Shown here: piece after piece, positions 1-9,763 of the stretch
Layout: each line of letters starts with the position of its first letter
Numbering within the stretch: position 1 is the first letter of the stretch
NCBI RefSeq assembly: GCF_019279795.1
Contig: NC_056745.1
Location: 503,685,694-503,749,693 of the forward strand
Origin: Protopterus annectens
Taxonomy: Eukaryota; Chordata; Ceratodontiformes; Protopteridae
Direction: 5' to 3'
DNA length: 64,000 bases
Translations under genes and position numbers: made by a program
The notes under the pieces: generated by a model
What the model saw: the letters and a program-made list of their open reading frames with translations, nothing else
What the model was told of the DNA's origin: nothing
The model's database searches: none

Positions 1-157
1 ACAGTATATACCTGCTATAATGGACAGACAGTTCCCACCATTTATCCAGCCAGTCTGATTGACATGGGCATCATGAGGCAATGTAGCAATTGCCTTATGT
101 ATACTGATAGCCAGTTACTACTAAAACAAACAAATATGTGAGAGATGTATCTATACT

Positions 158-1213
158 ATGAATTTAGAATCAGTTCTCTCATATAGCAATAAACCAGATA
201 TCAAACAGGGTGTCAGCACGCACACTTCACCTCTTGCACATAACAAGCTCACAACATATAAACCCACATACATGGAGGTAATCGCTAGAAGCCTACCAAA
301 ACATCAGAGACCTCCCAAGGACAAACCTACAGCACACACTGCAAACCCAACAGAATCCACTACACATAATAATACACACAACAGTGTCTCAGCCAATAAT
401 CTCCTAAGGGAAAACACCTCAAAACCAAATGTTTTGGTTGTAGGCCACTCCATAGTGAGACACACAGATGTCCCCCTCACCAGGCTGGACAAGGAGAATG
501 TCACGGTCAGCTGCCTGTCAGTTGCTAGGATCCATCAGATCATGTATGCACTCAACAACAAGTACGATCATAACTCTGTCGTAGTCCATGTTGGAGTGAA
601 TGACTTCAGATCTACCTCACTAGACTATATGAAGAGAGACATGACTGAGCTATCAGATTATGTGTCCCAGGCAGGCATGTCCCTAGCTCTAATCAGCATT
701 CAACCTTCACACAGGATGATGCCTCAATATAAACAAAAAATGATTGACTTCAATAATTGGCTTAGCTTCTGGTGTCAGTCCAGGGGGTTCCGGTATCTAT
801 CAGTTTGGGAAGACAAGGTCGACAGACCATACTGCTTTGCCAGAGATAGTCTTCACCTGTCACCTTTTGGCTTTTGGTTACTGACAAAGGTACTTGCCTC
901 CTCCATAGTGCATTTTTTAGGCAATGTCATAGCAACAAAATTCCCCAATGTAAAAAAATCCACTAGAGACAAACTCACGGTTATGCTGCTTAATGCTAGG
1001 GGTCTAAATCAAAAACTGCACTCACTGGAAACACTCCTTACTTTGGAAGATGCCGATGTCTGTGCAGTCACAGAGACATGGTTCAAGGCTGCAGAGAAGA
1101 CCCCAGCAATGCAAGGCTACAATGCCTTCCATACATTCAGACCTCAAAATAAGTGTGAAGGAACCAAAGGCGGAGGTGTATCCATCTTCGTTAAAGACAA
1201 ATACACCTCATGA
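158..1213 (+). CDS. CR1 ORF fragment: SGNH esterase domain joined in frame to APE endonuclease N-terminus
   Basis: The open frame is 351 residues long. Residues about 90-255 carry SGNH-hydrolase blocks: VVGHSIVR (normally GDS, so the Asp is changed but the Ser kept), GVND, and DSLHLSP as the Asp/His block. This matches the esterase domain known from CR1 ORF1 proteins. Residues about 270-351 are the start of an apurinic-type endonuclease (LNARGLNQKLHSLE, VTETWF). The Met at 158 is not the original start: the frame continues upstream to about 137, and a one-base shift separates it from a CSNC motif encoded near 90. CR1-b copy 2 keeps both CX2C pairs in one frame (45818-46381). The ORF stops at 1211-1213 by decay. 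Esterase and endonuclease sharing one frame is unusual compared with two-ORF CR1 elements. Confidence 0.8.
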   Translation: MNLESVLSYSNKPDIKQGVSTHTSPLAHNKLTTYKPTYMEVIARSLPKHQRPPKDKPTAHTANPTESTTHNNTHNSVSANNLLRENTSKPNVLVVGHSIVRHTDVPLTRLDKENVTVSCLSVARIHQIMYALNNKYDHNSVVVHVGVNDFRSTSLDYMKRDMTELSDYVSQAGMSLALISIQPSHRMMPQYKQKMIDFNNWLSFWCQSRGFRYLSVWEDKVDRPYCFARDSLHLSPFGFWLLTKVLASSIVHFLGNVIATKFPNVKKSTRDKLTVMLLNARGLNQKLHSLETLLTLEDADVCAVTETWFKAAEKTPAMQGYNAFHTFRPQNKCEGTKGGGVSIFVKDKYTS

Positions 1214-1955
1214 CTGGTCAAACAGTACAACTCTCTAGACTTACTCCAAGTCCAACTAACTATAGCTAAAACCCCCTTCCATATCATTGTTAGCTACAGG
1301 TTTCCCACCATGAACCACAAGAACCACTCTGCCTAACTGGATGTACTTGAGTCACTCACTATACAGCCAAACACCTTGGTCATGGGTGATTTCAACTATC
1401 CTTCAATTGAGAGTCATATATGAGCACAAACACACTCACCCTAAGGTTCCTGGACTTTGTTAATACAAATGCTCTGGAACAGATAGTCTGCACCTCCACA
1501 AGGAGCTCGAATGTCCTAGATGTAGTACTCACCGACTTAGGGAGAGCACTAGCCCCTGTGTGTTGCCCTCCTTGGTAAGGTTTGATCATAAATCAGTCTC
1601 ATTCAAAGTAACGATCATACCTGACCCCCCCAAGTGCAAAAAGGATGAAAAATTTCTTAAAAGCCAACTATAGCTTTCTAAGCAATGGCATAAATAGTTT
1701 CAAATCCCCTGCCACCACTGTCAAAAATGACTCCTATACAAAGCTGTACACAAATGCCCTGTATATACACCTAGACAAATGTATAGACTCGGCTGTACCT
1801 GAATAGATCAAAACAAGGTCATCATGAAAAAACAAGCCACCGTGGTGGACATCAAGCATAAACAGATTATACAAAAAGAGGAAAACACTAATGTTTACGA
1901 ACAAGAGGGAAATGACAGAGGAAGGACACCCTCCACAGCTTGAACAAGCAAATTA
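1214..1955 (+). pseudogene. CR1-a endonuclease C-terminus and RT N-terminal linker, decayed
   Basis: After the stop at 1211, CR1 coding similarity continues in shifting frames. VMGDFNYPSIE at about 1380-1412 is the conserved GDFN endonuclease block. A stretch near 1835-1925 parallels the KPAWWTTDINRLYNKR segment of the CR1 at 43720-44613 (-), which lies between endonuclease and RT. Multiple stops are present and no long ORF survives. The segment ends at the Penelope insertion site, and the CR1 frame resumes at 2967. Confidence 0.7.
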
Positions 1956-1965
1956 GATATCTTGT

Positions 1966-2454
1966 ATGGTACACAATAATATTAAGGAAGTTTTGGAAAG
2001 GGACAAAACAACACACAGAACAGGTACCATTAAATGTGGCAAATGTAATTACTGCCAATATATAGTTGAGAGGGACAAAGGTTTGTTAAACAACCATTGT
2101 CGAACACACATTACCTTCAAGAGAGGAAACTGCAATTCAACTGGACTAGTTTATTTAGCACTTTGTAACCACTGTGACTGTTTTTACATGGGTAAGACAG
2201 AGAGAAGACTGGCTAAGAGGATTTACGAACACCTATACGACATTAAAAGGGCCAACTTAAACAATGCATTATATAGACATTCCACAACTTGTGCAGGTTT
2301 TAAAAAATTCTTATTTGGTATTTTGGAAGTTGTTCCAGTGTTAGAGTACATGGAACTCCTCTGGCAAATTAGACTTGACGCCACTGTTACTCCAGGTCTC
2401 AACAACCATATTTCCTTGCAACCTGTACTTAAAATGAGAGCAGCTAAACTTTGA
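1966..2454 (+). pseudogene. Penelope-like GIY-YIG endonuclease domain (C-terminal fragment)
   Basis: The open frame has 162 residues and ends in a natural-looking stop. A cysteine pair (CGKCNYC, residues about 24-30) precedes the core GLVYLALCNHCDCFYMGKT, in which GLVY and FYMG are the GIY and YIG elements. RRLAKRIYEH follows with the conserved Arg and His. This layout is characteristic of the Penelope retroelement endonuclease, which nicks target DNA for priming. The apparent ATG at 1966-1968 is an accident of the junction: its A belongs to the target duplication. The protein should continue upstream into a reverse transcriptase that is absent here. Confidence 0.85.
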
Positions 2455-2664
2455 GCTGTATTAATAATTACAGTTTATGATTTAATTAGTGTTAAGATGT
2501 TTTTTACATAGATTGTACACATTTGTAGGACGGAATTTTTGCTTTGAAACATTTTATTTGTGTGTTTACAGAATGTTATCCAACTTTTACTTTAAAGTTT
2601 TAGCATTAATTGCTGTCAATTAAAGGGAGCTGATTTGATTGTTTTTTAACTGTGATTAAATAGA

Positions 2665-2757
<93 letters not shown>

Positions 2758-2966
2758 GTGTATTGTTAAAAAAATTTTGTTCTGAAGAAGTCCACGGTGA
2801 TAGACAAAAGAGCTTAACCAGTTAATAAACATTATGTTTTTTTTATTTTTGTCTTAGAAGTTTGTTTTCATTTCATTCAGTCAGTGGTCGCCTGTGCCCT
2901 TGTTGGTGATGGTTTTGTCGTTGATTCTTAGTTTTTATGATACCATTCACTGGTGCATTTGTTTGG
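1967..2966 (+). mobile_element. Penelope-like element, 5'-truncated
   Basis: The insert is about 1000 bp and is flanked by an 11-bp direct repeat, GATATCTTGTA, at 1956-1966 and 2967-2977. Removing the insert and one repeat restores a continuous CR1 reading frame, so the boundaries are firm. It holds the GIY-YIG C-terminus of a Penelope-like ORF, an AT-rich 3' region with a GT/AT microsatellite, and a CTGAAGAAGTCC motif followed by AATAAA-type sequence near 2780-2835. The reverse transcriptase half is missing, as expected of a 5'-truncated copy. Confidence 0.85.
2667..2755. repeat. (GT)n-(AT)n compound microsatellite
   Basis: GT dinucleotides run from 2667 to about 2700, followed after GCGT by AT dinucleotides to about 2755. 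The tract lies in the 3' untranslated part of the Penelope element. Confidence 0.95.
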
Positions 2967-3915
2967 GATATCTTGTAAAGTCCTCTAAAGCCAATTACAA
3001 AGCTGAACTAGCATCCCTTGCTAAGGCTAATCACAAGGCATTCTTTAACTATATCATAAATATAAAAGGGAAGGCCCAGCTTTGTGCCAAATTAGTAGTG
3101 GATGGTACCACTCATACTGAGCCTGAGGACATCACCAACCTGCAGACAGATTTGGTGCAAACATCATCCCCTGTCCCACCAGACATACTCCAAAGCATAC
3201 CTCTCACCAGTCCTCTACTTAGTATCTTCAAAGAGCAGGTCATAACCACACTCTCCATGGCCAAAAACAAAGCCTCTGTGGGACTGGATAACATCCCAGA
3301 CTGCCTACTAAATGGTCTAAAACAAGACCTAGTGGAACCACTATGCACTGTCTTCAACCACAGTCTAAGTACTGGCTTTGGCTCAGCAGAGTGGAAAACA
3401 GCAACAGTAATTACTTTGCACAAAGGAGGTCCATCAACCAACCCTGGGAACTATATTCCCATAAGCCTAATCAATCTTATCTGCAAGGCCATGGAGAGAA
3501 TCATCATGGATCTTATCAACAAAGACATAGGTAACCTTCAAACTCTTGAGCTGACTCAGTTTAGCTTCATTACAGTAGATCATGCTTATTAAACCTGGTA
3601 GACTGTTTCGAGAATGTCACCAAAGCCATGATTGAAGGCAAAACAGTACATACAGCCTATCTTGACTTAGCCAAGGCTTTTGACACAATCCCCCACTCAG
3701 GCATCATTGAGAAGCTCACCCACCTGGGAAGTAACCCATATGTCACTAGATGGGTAGCCAACTGGTTCACTGATAGAACACATACAGTTAAAGTTGGGGA
3801 TTCCACCTCTACCAGTAGACCAGTTACCAGTGGTGTACTACAACGATCTGTGCTGGGCCCCCTGCTGTTTGGAATCTACTTCTCAGAAGTCCAGGTGAAA
3901 ATAGATGGCTTGTAG
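2967..3915 (+). pseudogene. CR1-a reverse transcriptase, fingers/palm
   Basis: The frame resumes directly after the Penelope insertion with VKSSKANYKAELASLAKA. The first ORF reaches 3592 and includes NKASVGLDNIPDCLL (RT block 1) and a block-2 region ending in ISLINLICKAMERII. After a frameshift, a second ORF (3628-3915) has AYLDLAKAFDTIPHSGII (palm block with the first catalytic Asp) and VLGPLLFGIYFSEV. A stop at 3913-3915 precedes the active-site block, which reads FDDDCKL in frame just after it where FADD is expected. Confidence 0.85.
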
Positions 3916-4775
3916 CTTATTAAGTTTGATGATGACTGCAAACTGTGTGCATTCACTGAGTCCCCCAACGATGCTGACATACTACAAAAAGGGCTTACAG
4001 AGACAAATGATTGGTGCCAAAACCATGGACTTAAACTAAACACAAAAAAATGTGTTATTAACCCTTTTGGCAAAAGTGAAGTCCCTGAAAATTACAATAT
4101 TAACAGTACCCCCTTAGTTCAAACTCTGTGGTGAGAGATTTGGGAACACAGGTTGATACCAACCATAACTTCCTTTACCATGTGTCCACAGTGGTAAGGA
4201 AGGCCTTCTATGTTGCACATCTTGTAAGTAAGGACATTGCATCCAGATTGAAGGATGTTATGACTCGCGTGTACTCATCCCTCATCAGACCAGTAACAGA
4301 GTACAACTCTCCCTTCTGTATGTACTTCAACAGACACCTGCAGCAGCTGGAGAGACCTCAGAGGTTTCTCACTAAGAAAATTCAGGGCCTTCAACACATG
4401 ACCTACATGGACAGACTGAAAGTACTGTCACTGTACTCTGTATCTTTTAGGCTGCTGAAAGGTGACTTGTGCCTGGCCTACAGACCAGTATCGGACTCTG
4501 CCCTAATGGAAATGCTGCACATCCACAAGTCAAATGGGAAGATTCACTCACTCTAGGATGTTAATCTAGCCTGCAACACTAACAGGACATGCTGAAGAGA
4601 CAAGATATGTCTCCCAGAGATTGCCACTCATGTGGAACAAACTCCCAGTTCATGTAAAACAGAGCTCCTCAATGACCCTATTTACATGTAACTTAGACAA
4701 CTGGATGGGAGACCATAAATTTACCCTGGGGGTGTCACCTATGTCCCTCTTGGATAAGGGCAGCCAGTACTGATC
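3916..4775 (+). pseudogene. CR1-a reverse transcriptase C-terminus
   Basis: The largest open piece is 4128-4556. It carries RDLGTQVDTNHNFLYHVSTV, LIRPVTEYNSPFCMYF and LQQLERPQRFLTKKIQGL, the conserved thumb and C-terminal region of CR1/L2-type RTs. It aligns with the C-terminal pieces of the minus-strand CR1 copies at 28900-29595 and 42502-43380. Further coding similarity runs in other frames to about 4775 (an LDDWM-like segment reads LRQLDG). It is disabled by frameshifts and stops. Confidence 0.8.
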
Positions 4776-4834
4776 ATAGACTCATGCAGCAAATATAGAC
4801 CATACAACTTGGTCAATAAGGTAACAAGAGTATA

Positions 4835-4914
4835 ATATGGCTAGGCTTATAAAGACTCTAGGGCCAATAGTCTAGTAACGTCCTATGAACCTATAAACCT
4901 ATTAACCTATAAAC
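4835..4914 (+). repeat. CR1 3'-terminal tail
   Basis: GGCTAGGCTTATAAAGACTC is followed by AGGGCC, TAGTCTAGTAACG and a short run of CCTATGAAC/CCTATAAAC/CCTATTAAC units. The same block closes the CR1 copies at about 15410, 28856 and 42458 on the minus strand. It also forms the tail of the tRNA-derived SINE at 6295-6353, so it is probably the site recognised by the CR1 reverse transcriptase. Confidence 0.75.
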
Positions 4915-4918
4915 AGAA

Positions 4919-5760
4919 GAACCAAGCAGGGGTTTCCTCTTTCCACTTTATTTGCATTATATTTAGAGTCATAGGCAAAGAAAATAAGGGACTTGGAAAT
5001 TCAAGAATATAATTGGTATGATAATCAAGAAAAGTTGTCTTTATTTGCAGATGATGTTATTTTGCACCTGATAAAAGCAGAAAAGGACAGCTATAAACTA
5101 GTGAAGAGGTTGTGGACTTGTGGACAGTAATTAATAAAGAGATGAAGGATTTTATCTTGGAGGGGAGGAGGGCAAGGGTCAAGTGGAATAAGGTGATCTT
5201 TCCAACAGAACAAGGTGGTTAAGACTGTGTGATTTGAAGGGAGCAACACAGTTATGGCTCATACACATTACACAAGCAAAAAGCTATAATTCAAAGTGGA
5301 AAGGGATGATGATGAAGCAGGTGGAAATACAAGAAATAAAGGATGGAATTTGTGATGCAGATCCTTAAACAGAGTAACAACAGCCATACAAAATATTATA
5401 TTCATAAGGCAGCAGAAAGTAGTCAAAGAACTAAGCCAACAAGAGAATAGAGTGCAAGTAGGGATACAGAGAATAGGCAAGAGGGGGTTGGAATTTACTG
5501 GAGAAAACTGGAAAAGACACCAAGATATTGGGAACAAATAACTAGAGAGGAAAACCTAATAGAATGAGAAGAGGCCAACAAGACATTTGGATTGCCTTCC
5601 TGACCTGGGATTAATATCAGAATATAGGCAACGATAAAGGAATAGGGGAATCCTAAGTGAAAGACCTGCTCTGATAGAGTTTTTAGTTGAATCTGGAACA
5701 GAAGCTGTTGTTAAAAAAGGGATAATTAGTAGATCATTTAAAATATTGCCCAATAACTAT
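4919..5760 (+). pseudogene. L1-type LINE ORF2 fragment (reverse transcriptase)
   Basis: Translated pieces include RGFPLSTLFALYLES followed by AKKIR, and then LSLFADDVILHL. Together these are the L1-clade arrangement of the GCPLSPLLF...LAKKIR block and the FADD active site. Similarity continues in shifting frames to about 5750, with stops throughout. Both boundaries are approximate: the left one abuts the CR1 tail and the right one abuts the ATTT repeats that end the next LINE. Confidence 0.7.
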
Positions 5761-6214
5761 AACAGTCTACTTATTTATTTATTTATTTGCCATCTTTTTA
5801 CCAGGAAAGTCCAACTGGGTCATGAGGTACCCTTTTTCAGTGGCGGCCTAGGGAAAAAAGCTCAAGATGCATATGGTTAACAGAATATGTAATTAGACAG
5901 ACATAAAAAAGTCATAACATTCAAGCATAAATATGAAAACAACACGTAAGTTTGTCAGAATGTGAACTTAACAGACATAAAAGTCATAACATTCAAGCAC
6001 AAAATTTGAAAAACTACACAGTTTGTCAGAATAATAACTCAACGGACATAACAAAGTCATAATATTCAAGCATAAATTATATGGAAAACCTGATAATAGG
6101 AAGATGCATCATTATTTACATAATAGATGATTATCATAACAATTATTAATATTCTAGAGGTCATGAAATGGGTAACAGATTACATTTGTGAAGGTTTAGG
6201 ATAGTAAAAGCTGG

Positions 6215-6353
6215 GGTTGAGAGGGTGGCCTAATGGTTAAGGTGTTTGCCTTACAAACACAAGGTGCAGGGTTTGAATCTCACAAGGGATAACTGGCTAG
6301 GCTTAAAATGGCTCGCAAGGGCAGTTAGCTTAGTACTAACCTATGAACCTACA
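6215..6353 (+). mobile_element. tRNA-derived SINE with a CR1-like tail
   Basis: The head has a pol III A-box-like TGGCCTAATGGTTAAGG and a B-box-like GGTTTGAATCT about 40 bases further on. They flank a perfect GTGTTTG/CAAACAC hairpin like an anticodon arm. The last about 58 bases (GGCTAGGCTTAAAATGG ... AGGGC ... CCTATGAACCTAC) match the CR1 3' end seen at 4835-4914. This is the classical SINE design in which the tail captures the partner LINE's reverse transcriptase. No convincing target duplication was seen. Confidence 0.78.
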
Positions 6354-6940
6354 AGTAGAGAAGGGTAGGGTGTGATACAGGGGATAGTAGGAATAGATGT
6401 GGAAAAGATATGAGCCTAACCCAGGGGAGTATGTGTTAAAGAAGGGAGGGTAGGATAAGTTACTAGCAGGGACAGACAACACAGAGGTAGAAAAAGGTAT
6501 AAGTGTACCTCAGCCTAGGCTCATGCAGGAGCAAATCCAAGCTTTGTTGAAGTACTCTTTTATAGAGGTTTTGAAGGAGTGCATGTTAGTAGCAGTTTTG
6601 ATAGTTAAAGGAAGGGAGTTCCATAGTTTTGCCAGAGAGCAGGAGTAAAGGCTTATGTCTGGGATTTTGTTAGGTTTGTAAGTTGTAAGAAGATGTTTGT
6701 CTTAAGATGTGAGATGTTTGTTAGGGCTATTAAAAGTTGGTAATGGGCTAAGAGCAGGAAAAGCTAGTGAGTTGTGTATGATTTTGCATATCGTAGTAAG
6801 CTATATATATTGGATATGGAGGGGGAGTTCAAGCCATCTTAGGGAATGTAGGGCTTTACAATGATGAGTTAGAGGGGTTGTGTTTATGGCAAATTTGGCA
6901 ATTTTGTTATAGCAGCTTTCTATTTTTTTCTTAGGGAGGT

Positions 6941-7883
6941 CTAAAATTTAGTTATAATTGGGGCCCCATATAACAGTGAGGGCAAGAGGTAGATTTTGGT
7001 AGGGGTAATTTTGACAGCTGCTGTGAGAAAGTTTTTATTCCTGTATAGCATGCCTAGTTTTTCATGGATTTTTCTTATAACTGTTTTGTATGTGTAGTTC
7101 AAAATTGAGATTATTTTCAATTGTGACACCTAGTAGTTTGATATGCTGAACCAATTCAATTTGAGTATTGTTGGCTGAAAAGATATTGAAGTTTGTCTTT
7201 TTGGAGCTATGGGGTTTTGGGTGAAGCAAAGGAACTTTATTTTGGGGTTCAGTATGAGTTCAGCATTGGAGAGCCATGTTTCTATGGAAGAGAAAGCTTG
7301 TTGTGTTATGTGTTGCAGGTGAGTTAATGTGTGTGATATATTGATGATAGTGGAGTCATCTTCATATTTGATTAGAGTGCCTTCACAGGAGGATGTATGT
7401 AAGTTATTGATGAAGATATTAAATAGTAATGGGCCAAGAATGGATCCCTGAGGTACACCTGTGGGGATGATGTGATATGGGGAGATAGAGCCCTGCCTTT
7501 TTACTGCTTGCTGCTTGTCAGCTAAGTAGCTAGAAAACCAATGAAGTGAGGAAGAGGATAGACCAATGCTGGAAAGTTCTTTAAGGAGTTTGGGGTGAGG
7601 TACCATGTCAGATGCTTTTGACAAATCTAGAAATGCTGCAGTTTGCCAGTGTCAAGGGCTTTGTTGACAGAATCCATGAAAGATAATAAGGCTGTTGAGG
7701 TACTGTGTGCAGGTCTAAAGCCATGTTGAGTGTGGGAAAGTTGTGTGTAAGATGGTGGAGAAGTTGTAGGTGCATATGTTTTTCTAGAATCTTGGGGGGG
7801 GACAAGATTGCAATAGGATGAAAATTTGTGATGTCAGTTGAGTTGCCTCCCTTATGTAAGTGATAACATGTGATCTTTTCCAT
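6941..7883 (-). pseudogene. L2/CR1-type reverse transcriptase
   Basis: Three overlapping frames cover the RT core. 7883-7608 has the HLHKGGNSTDITNFHPIAIL block. 7624-7130 has SKASDMVPHPKLLKELSSIG, GVPQGSILGPLLFNIFINNL and the active-site block KYEDDSTI (YADD-like). 7129-6941 carries the C-terminal segment. At least two frameshifts separate them. The motif order and spacing are typical of Jockey-superfamily LINE RTs. Confidence 0.82.
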
Positions 7884-8199
7884 AGGTTAGGGACATGTGA
7901 TTCAGGTATGGATCTATTAATTAAGATGCTAACGGAATGCTATTCCTCTGTGGCAAGCATTAGGTATTCTGGTAGGAGGCTGTCTGCTGAGGTTGAGCAA
8001 GGTTTCAGTTTTTGTAGTAGGTTTTATTTGAGATAAAGGGATGGGTAAAAGTAAGCTGTGGGTGGTATGGTTTAGTTATTTTTTTATTCTTTTGTTCGCT
8101 GAGGGGCTACAGAGTTAAGAATACTTAGGAAGGTGCAGTTGAAATGTTCAACTGCATTATTAAGGGAATGTCTTTTTAAGATGTACCAGTATATAGCTT

Positions 8200-8982
8200 T
8201 CATTGATTCATTAAATACCTCTTTGGTGAATTTTTGTAGGCTGTGTATAGTTTTGAACTTGTGTTGCTTTGTGTGTTGAGTGATATTCCTGTGAGTATAG
8301 CTGGTAGGTGGTCACTTAAGGAGTTGGGGAGTGTGCCTGAGGATGTAAAGTTAGAAGGGTTCGAGCCTAGTATCCAGTCCAGGGTGGAGTGTTGGATGTT
8401 ATTTTTGCTATATCTGGTAGGAGTATTTATAAGCTGAGTAAAGCCACAGATGTGTACACTGCTTGTTGGGTGGTGTGTGGTTAGTGTCTGCCAGTCATTA
8501 TTAACATCCCCTAGGATAATGGTTTTGTTCGATATTGTTTCAGATATCCAGGCTAGAATATTTTCTAGAATGGGAATGTTTTGCCCATGAGGGATGTTTA
8601 AAACAACTATGTAGGTGTTCCTAGATGAGTTCAGTTTTAGAAATGTTATAAGAATTTCGGCTTTGGAGAATTTTGGTATTGTATTTGAGTATGGGGAAAC
8701 TATCAAGTTGTTAGGGAAAATTTGGGCCATTTTGCCAGATTTCTTATGTGCTCTGTCTACTCTGATAATGCTGTAACCAGGGGGAAGAATTTCAGTATCT
8801 TATATTTCTGGTTTTAGCAAAGTCGCTGTAATAACAAGGATGTCTGGGTTAGAGTGTGTTAACCAGGCATGAAAGAGTGTAAGTTTATTGCACATGATCT
8901 TGATATTAAGAGTGATAAATTTTAGGGTTTTTTTGTCTGTGTAGTTGGAATGGGACCTGGGTTGGGGTGAATATCCCCACAC
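8200..8982 (-). pseudogene. L2/CR1-type APE endonuclease
   Basis: The N-terminal piece (8982-8800) reads LKFITLNIKIMCNKLTLF and ILVITATLLKPEI, corresponding to the N and TETWL blocks. The main ORF (8730-8200, 176 residues) contains IILGDVNNDW (the GDFN block with F changed to V), a TLDWILGS block and NSLSDHLPAIL, whose SDH is the catalytic C-terminal signature. A gap and frameshift separate the pieces. RT follows downstream on the same strand. Confidence 0.8.
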
Positions 8983-9465
8983 AAGTTTAAGGCCATGAAA
9001 GAATATATAGTTGTTTTAGGAGTTTTAAGTAATTTGGGTATTTTTATTAGTTTTAGGTTATAGTGGTTAGTATTGAGGACTTTAGGGTGGGAATAAAAGA
9101 AGATCGGTATAGAGATCAGTGTTGTTATTTGGGAGAAGCTTGCTGTGGAGGGATTGACTGGTGATAATGTGGTAATAGCTGAGGTATGTTTTGTGGTAAT
9201 GCTGCTTGAGGAGTTTTCAGGATATTAAGGAGAAGAAGGAAGAGAAATGAGTGGCATTAGTAAAACAGCATGATAGGTGTAGAGTGAGACAGCTTAAATG
9301 CAAGTAGAGGGGGAATTAGGGCTGTTGTAAGTGAAGCAGTTATAGGGGGCAGAGTAAAAGTGAAAATACAGTGGAAGAGTAATGTAGAAAAAGGGGTATG
9401 TTTAGAGTAATATGCGTGAGGTGAGGGAGGAGGATGTTGTATAGTAAAAGCAGAACCCAACTCAG

Positions 9466-9613
9466 AAATTGCAGCGGAATTGACTACAAGCAAACTCCTT
9501 CAGACAAGATGGAGGAGTTTGCATGTAGTCAATTCCACTGCAATTTCCTAGTTGGTTTGTGAACTGAACCTTATCTGGAGGAGTTTGCGTGTAGTCAATT
9601 CTGCTGCAATTTC
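9466..9613. repeat. Foldback (inverted repeat) plus a third direct copy
   Basis: Arm 1 (9466-9500) and arm 2 (9513-9546) are inverted copies over about 34 bases with two mismatches and a 12-base spacer. Weaker pairing extends outward (CAGAACCCAACTC against the complement of GTTGGTTTGTGAACTG). A third copy, in the orientation of arm 2, lies at 9577-9613 (GGAGGAGTTTGCGTGTAGTC...). No family is recognised. Confidence 0.85.
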
Positions 9614-9763
9614 TGATGTTGTACAGTACACTGATTGGAGTACAGTCAGAATTGGAGGGAGTTTGCAGAAGGTGATGCTAAAGGAAGTATAGATTTGTAA
9701 AAAAAGAGTGGTAGGGTAGGTTGCCCTAGTATCTGCCCTGGAATGTAAGGAATAGAGGGGTAT

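Larger units (their letters stand above)
1..4918 (+). mobile_element. CR1-type LINE (CR1-a), split by a Penelope insertion
   Basis: This is a non-LTR retrotransposon whose pieces read in order on the + strand: a zinc-finger remnant, an SGNH esterase domain, an APE-type endonuclease, a reverse transcriptase and the 3' end. It runs in from before the window, because base 1 already aligns with the 5' coding part of the CR1 at 46140-46310 (-). A 1-kb Penelope-like element interrupts it at 1967-2966. The 3' end is a short run of CCTATGAAC/CCTATAAAC-like repeats near 4884-4914. Several frameshifts and stops show that it is an inactive fossil. Confidence 0.88.
5767..9000 (-). mobile_element. L2/CR1-type LINE, decayed
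   Basis: Read on the minus strand, this is endonuclease (8982 to 8200), RT (7883 to 6941), a long 3' region and a 3' end made of AAATA-type repeats at about 5764-5782. Motifs place it in the Jockey/CR1/L2 superfamily, but the exact clade (L2, Rex1 or Kiri-like) is not decided. A tRNA-derived SINE lies in its 3' part. The 5' boundary is uncertain, and minus-strand sequence upstream to about 9250 may belong to it. Confidence 0.7.

Noticed and set aside
158-1213. Host SGNH hydrolase gene
   Set aside because: The same frame continues into an APE endonuclease and is flanked by CR1 RT. The esterase is a known CR1 component.
6220-6285. Possible tRNA gene
   Set aside because: A and B boxes and an anticodon-like hairpin are present, but no proper acceptor stem closes, and the sequence continues directly into a CR1-type tail, so it is a SINE head.
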